Positions 61,993-64,000 of a DNA stretch of 64,000 bases are shown here, one piece after another. The translations under genes and the position numbers were made by a program. Numbering within the stretch: position 1 is the stretch's first letter; each line of letters opens with the position of its first letter. Source of the DNA: Streptomyces sp. CGMCC 4.7035 (lineage in GTDB: Bacteria > Actinomycetota > Actinomycetes > Streptomycetales > Streptomycetaceae); the NCBI RefSeq assembly GCF_031583065.1, contig NZ_CP134053.1, positions 3,844,001-3,908,000 of the forward strand, read 5' to 3'. Below the pieces are notes generated by a model. It had not been told where the DNA came from. It did no database searches and worked only from the letters and a program-made list of their open reading frames with translations.

Positions 61993-62916
61993 ATGCGCAT
62001 CGTAGCCGCTCTCGGCGGCAACGCCCTGTTGCACCGCGGCGACCGCCCCGACGCGGCCGTCCAGCAGACCAACATCGAGGGCGTGGCCACCGCCCTGGCC
62101 GTCCTCGCCCGGGAACACGAGTTGGTCATCACGCACGGCAACGGACCACAGATCGGGCTGCTCGCCATGGAGAGCGAGGCCGACCGGGCGCTCAGTGCCC
62201 CATACCCCCTCGACCTGCTCGGCGCGCAGACGCAGGGCATGATTGGCTCCCTGCTGGCCCGCACCCTGCACGACGCCCTGCCGGGCCGACGGATCGCCGC
62301 ACTCGTCACGCACACGCTCGTGCGGGCCGACGACCCCGCGTTCGACCGGCCCACGAAGTTCGTCGGCCAGGTCTACTCCCGCGCCATGGCCGAGAAGCTC
62401 GCCCGCAAGCGCGGCTGGCACATCGCCCGGGACACCACCGGCTGGCGCCGTGTCGTGCCCTCCCCGTCACCCGAACGGATCCTGGAGACCGACACCGTTG
62501 ACGACCTGCTCGGTCTCGGCGCCTTGGTGATCTGTGCCGGCGGTGGCGGCGTTCCCGTCACCGCCGACCGCGACTCCGGTGCCCTGACCGGCGTCGAGGC
62601 CGTCGTCGACAAGGACCTCACGGCCGCCCTCCTCGCCGAGGACCTGAAGGCGGACTTCCTCCTCATCCTCACCGACGTGCCCTGCGTGTACGAGCGGTAC
62701 GGCACCCCCGACCAGCGACCCGTCCCCGATGCCACTCCCGCCGAACTGCGCCACGGGGGCTTCCCGGACGGCTCCATGGGACCGAAGACCGAGGCCGCCG
62801 CCCGCTTCGTGGAACGCACGGGAGGACTGGCCGCGATCGGAGCGCTGGACGCCGCGTACGAGATCGTCCACGGCCGCTCCGGCACCCTGGTCCGCCCGGA
62901 GCTCACCGCCGGCTGA
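61993..62916 (+). CDS. arcC: Carbamate kinase
   Basis: This 307-residue kinase makes ATP from carbamoyl phosphate and ADP, releasing ammonia and CO2, the energy-yielding step of the pathway. Family features are RIVAALGGNALLHRGDRP, ITHGNGPQIGLLAMESE, RRVVPSPSPERILE, VICAGGGGVPVT, the catalytic region VVDKDLTAALLAEDLKADF and GGFPDGSMGPKTEAAARFVE. The length is normal (about 310). It starts 3 bp after the arcB stop, so translation is coupled. Confidence 0.95.
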   Translation: MRIVAALGGNALLHRGDRPDAAVQQTNIEGVATALAVLAREHELVITHGNGPQIGLLAMESEADRALSAPYPLDLLGAQTQGMIGSLLARTLHDALPGRRIAALVTHTLVRADDPAFDRPTKFVGQVYSRAMAEKLARKRGWHIARDTTGWRRVVPSPSPERILETDTVDDLLGLGALVICAGGGGVPVTADRDSGALTGVEAVVDKDLTAALLAEDLKADFLLILTDVPCVYERYGTPDQRPVPDATPAELRHGGFPDGSMGPKTEAAARFVERTGGLAAIGALDAAYEIVHGRSGTLVRPELTAG

Positions 62917-63018
62917 ACGGCACCGGTCCACATACGGTGTCGAGGCGTTCGCGCGGACCTTCGGCGAGCCCGGCCCTTCCGAGCCCGGGCCAATCACCGC
63001 CAACCGGGCCGCCGGGCA

Positions 63019-63032
63019 GGGACGTTGGGCCC
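63019..63032. promoter_or_regulatory. DosR/OsdR-like box in the arcC-gap gap
   Basis: GGGACGTTGGGCCC fits GGG-N-C-N4-G-N-CCC exactly. It lies about 100 bp before a decayed Usp gene and 345 bp before gap. The rest of the 460-bp gap holds only that remnant. Confidence 0.45.
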
Positions 63033-63130
63033 CACCGCCGGAGTCCTTCGGCATCCGGCGCCGCGCGGCGCGCGCCGCGAGAGTGGGTGCCGGCAACCAC
63101 GACCCGACATTGCCAGAAGGGGCCATCACC

Positions 63131-64000
<870 letters not shown>

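Overview
This 64 kb window is very GC-rich actinobacterial chromosome, almost certainly from a Streptomyces or a close relative. The evidence is a mycothiol-dependent isomerase-family gene, a double TerD-domain protein, HATPase-type anti-sigma-like regulators, SHOCT, PucR and DosR-like regulators, and strong third-position GC bias. No tRNA, rRNA or CRISPR array was recognised. The window begins just past the 3' end of an MFS exporter gene and ends inside a glyceraldehyde-3-phosphate dehydrogenase gene.

Positions 1-37.9 kb look like ordinary chromosome. They hold a DHA2 exporter, a GH15 glucoamylase/trehalase-like enzyme, a DeoR / SIS isomerase / class II aldolase sugar-phosphate cluster, an RlmG-like methyltransferase, AlkB overlapping a ROK regulator, and a TetR gene next to a decayed DUF4865 gene and a decayed ABC transporter. 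Next come a Cds1-like PLP enzyme, a second DeoR regulator, a membrane-embedded serine hydrolase, a beta-helix/AAA+ fusion, a MOSC protein, a TerD protein, an HpnB-like glycosyltransferase, an O-antigen-ligase-like protein, apolipoprotein N-acyltransferase, and a 3-hydroxybutyrate dehydrogenase / GAF-PucR regulator / MHS transporter locus. Several short minisatellites lie at or just beyond gene 3' ends.

Positions 38-47.2 kb are a scrambled accessory zone. A truncated mmsA and an unassigned stretch precede a compact three-gene operon: an EACC1-type small protein, a caspase-like protease with C-terminal TPR-like repeats, and a Ser/Thr kinase. This looks like a biological-conflict or regulated-suicide module. 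It is followed by a truncated HTH gene, an IS256-type transposase remnant, a multiply frameshifted MFS exporter, an intact carboxymuconolactone-decarboxylase-like gene, a cupin fragment joined to an MFS fragment, an intact Rv1733c-like membrane protein, and CBS and sensor-kinase fragments joined to each other.

Positions 47.3-64 kb form a low-oxygen, dormancy and fermentation island, unusual for an aerobic mycelial actinomycete. It contains a PPOX-family flavoprotein, pyruvate formate-lyase with its activase, a tandem universal stress protein, bifunctional AdhE, a short HPF/RaiA ribosome-associated protein, a DosR/OsdR-like response regulator, a cyclic-nucleotide-binding protein and a CBS-BON protein. 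It continues with an APC permease and a complete arginine deiminase pathway (arcA, arcB, arcC), and ends in gap. Together these genes could generate ATP and dispose of electrons without oxygen while hibernating ribosomes. Promoter regions across the island share a 14-bp GGGNC-N4-GNCCY motif resembling the mycobacterial DosR box, often as pairs about 21-30 bp apart, which suggests one regulon. The only sensor-kinase sequence seen here is a C-terminal fragment, so the regulator may depend on a kinase encoded elsewhere.
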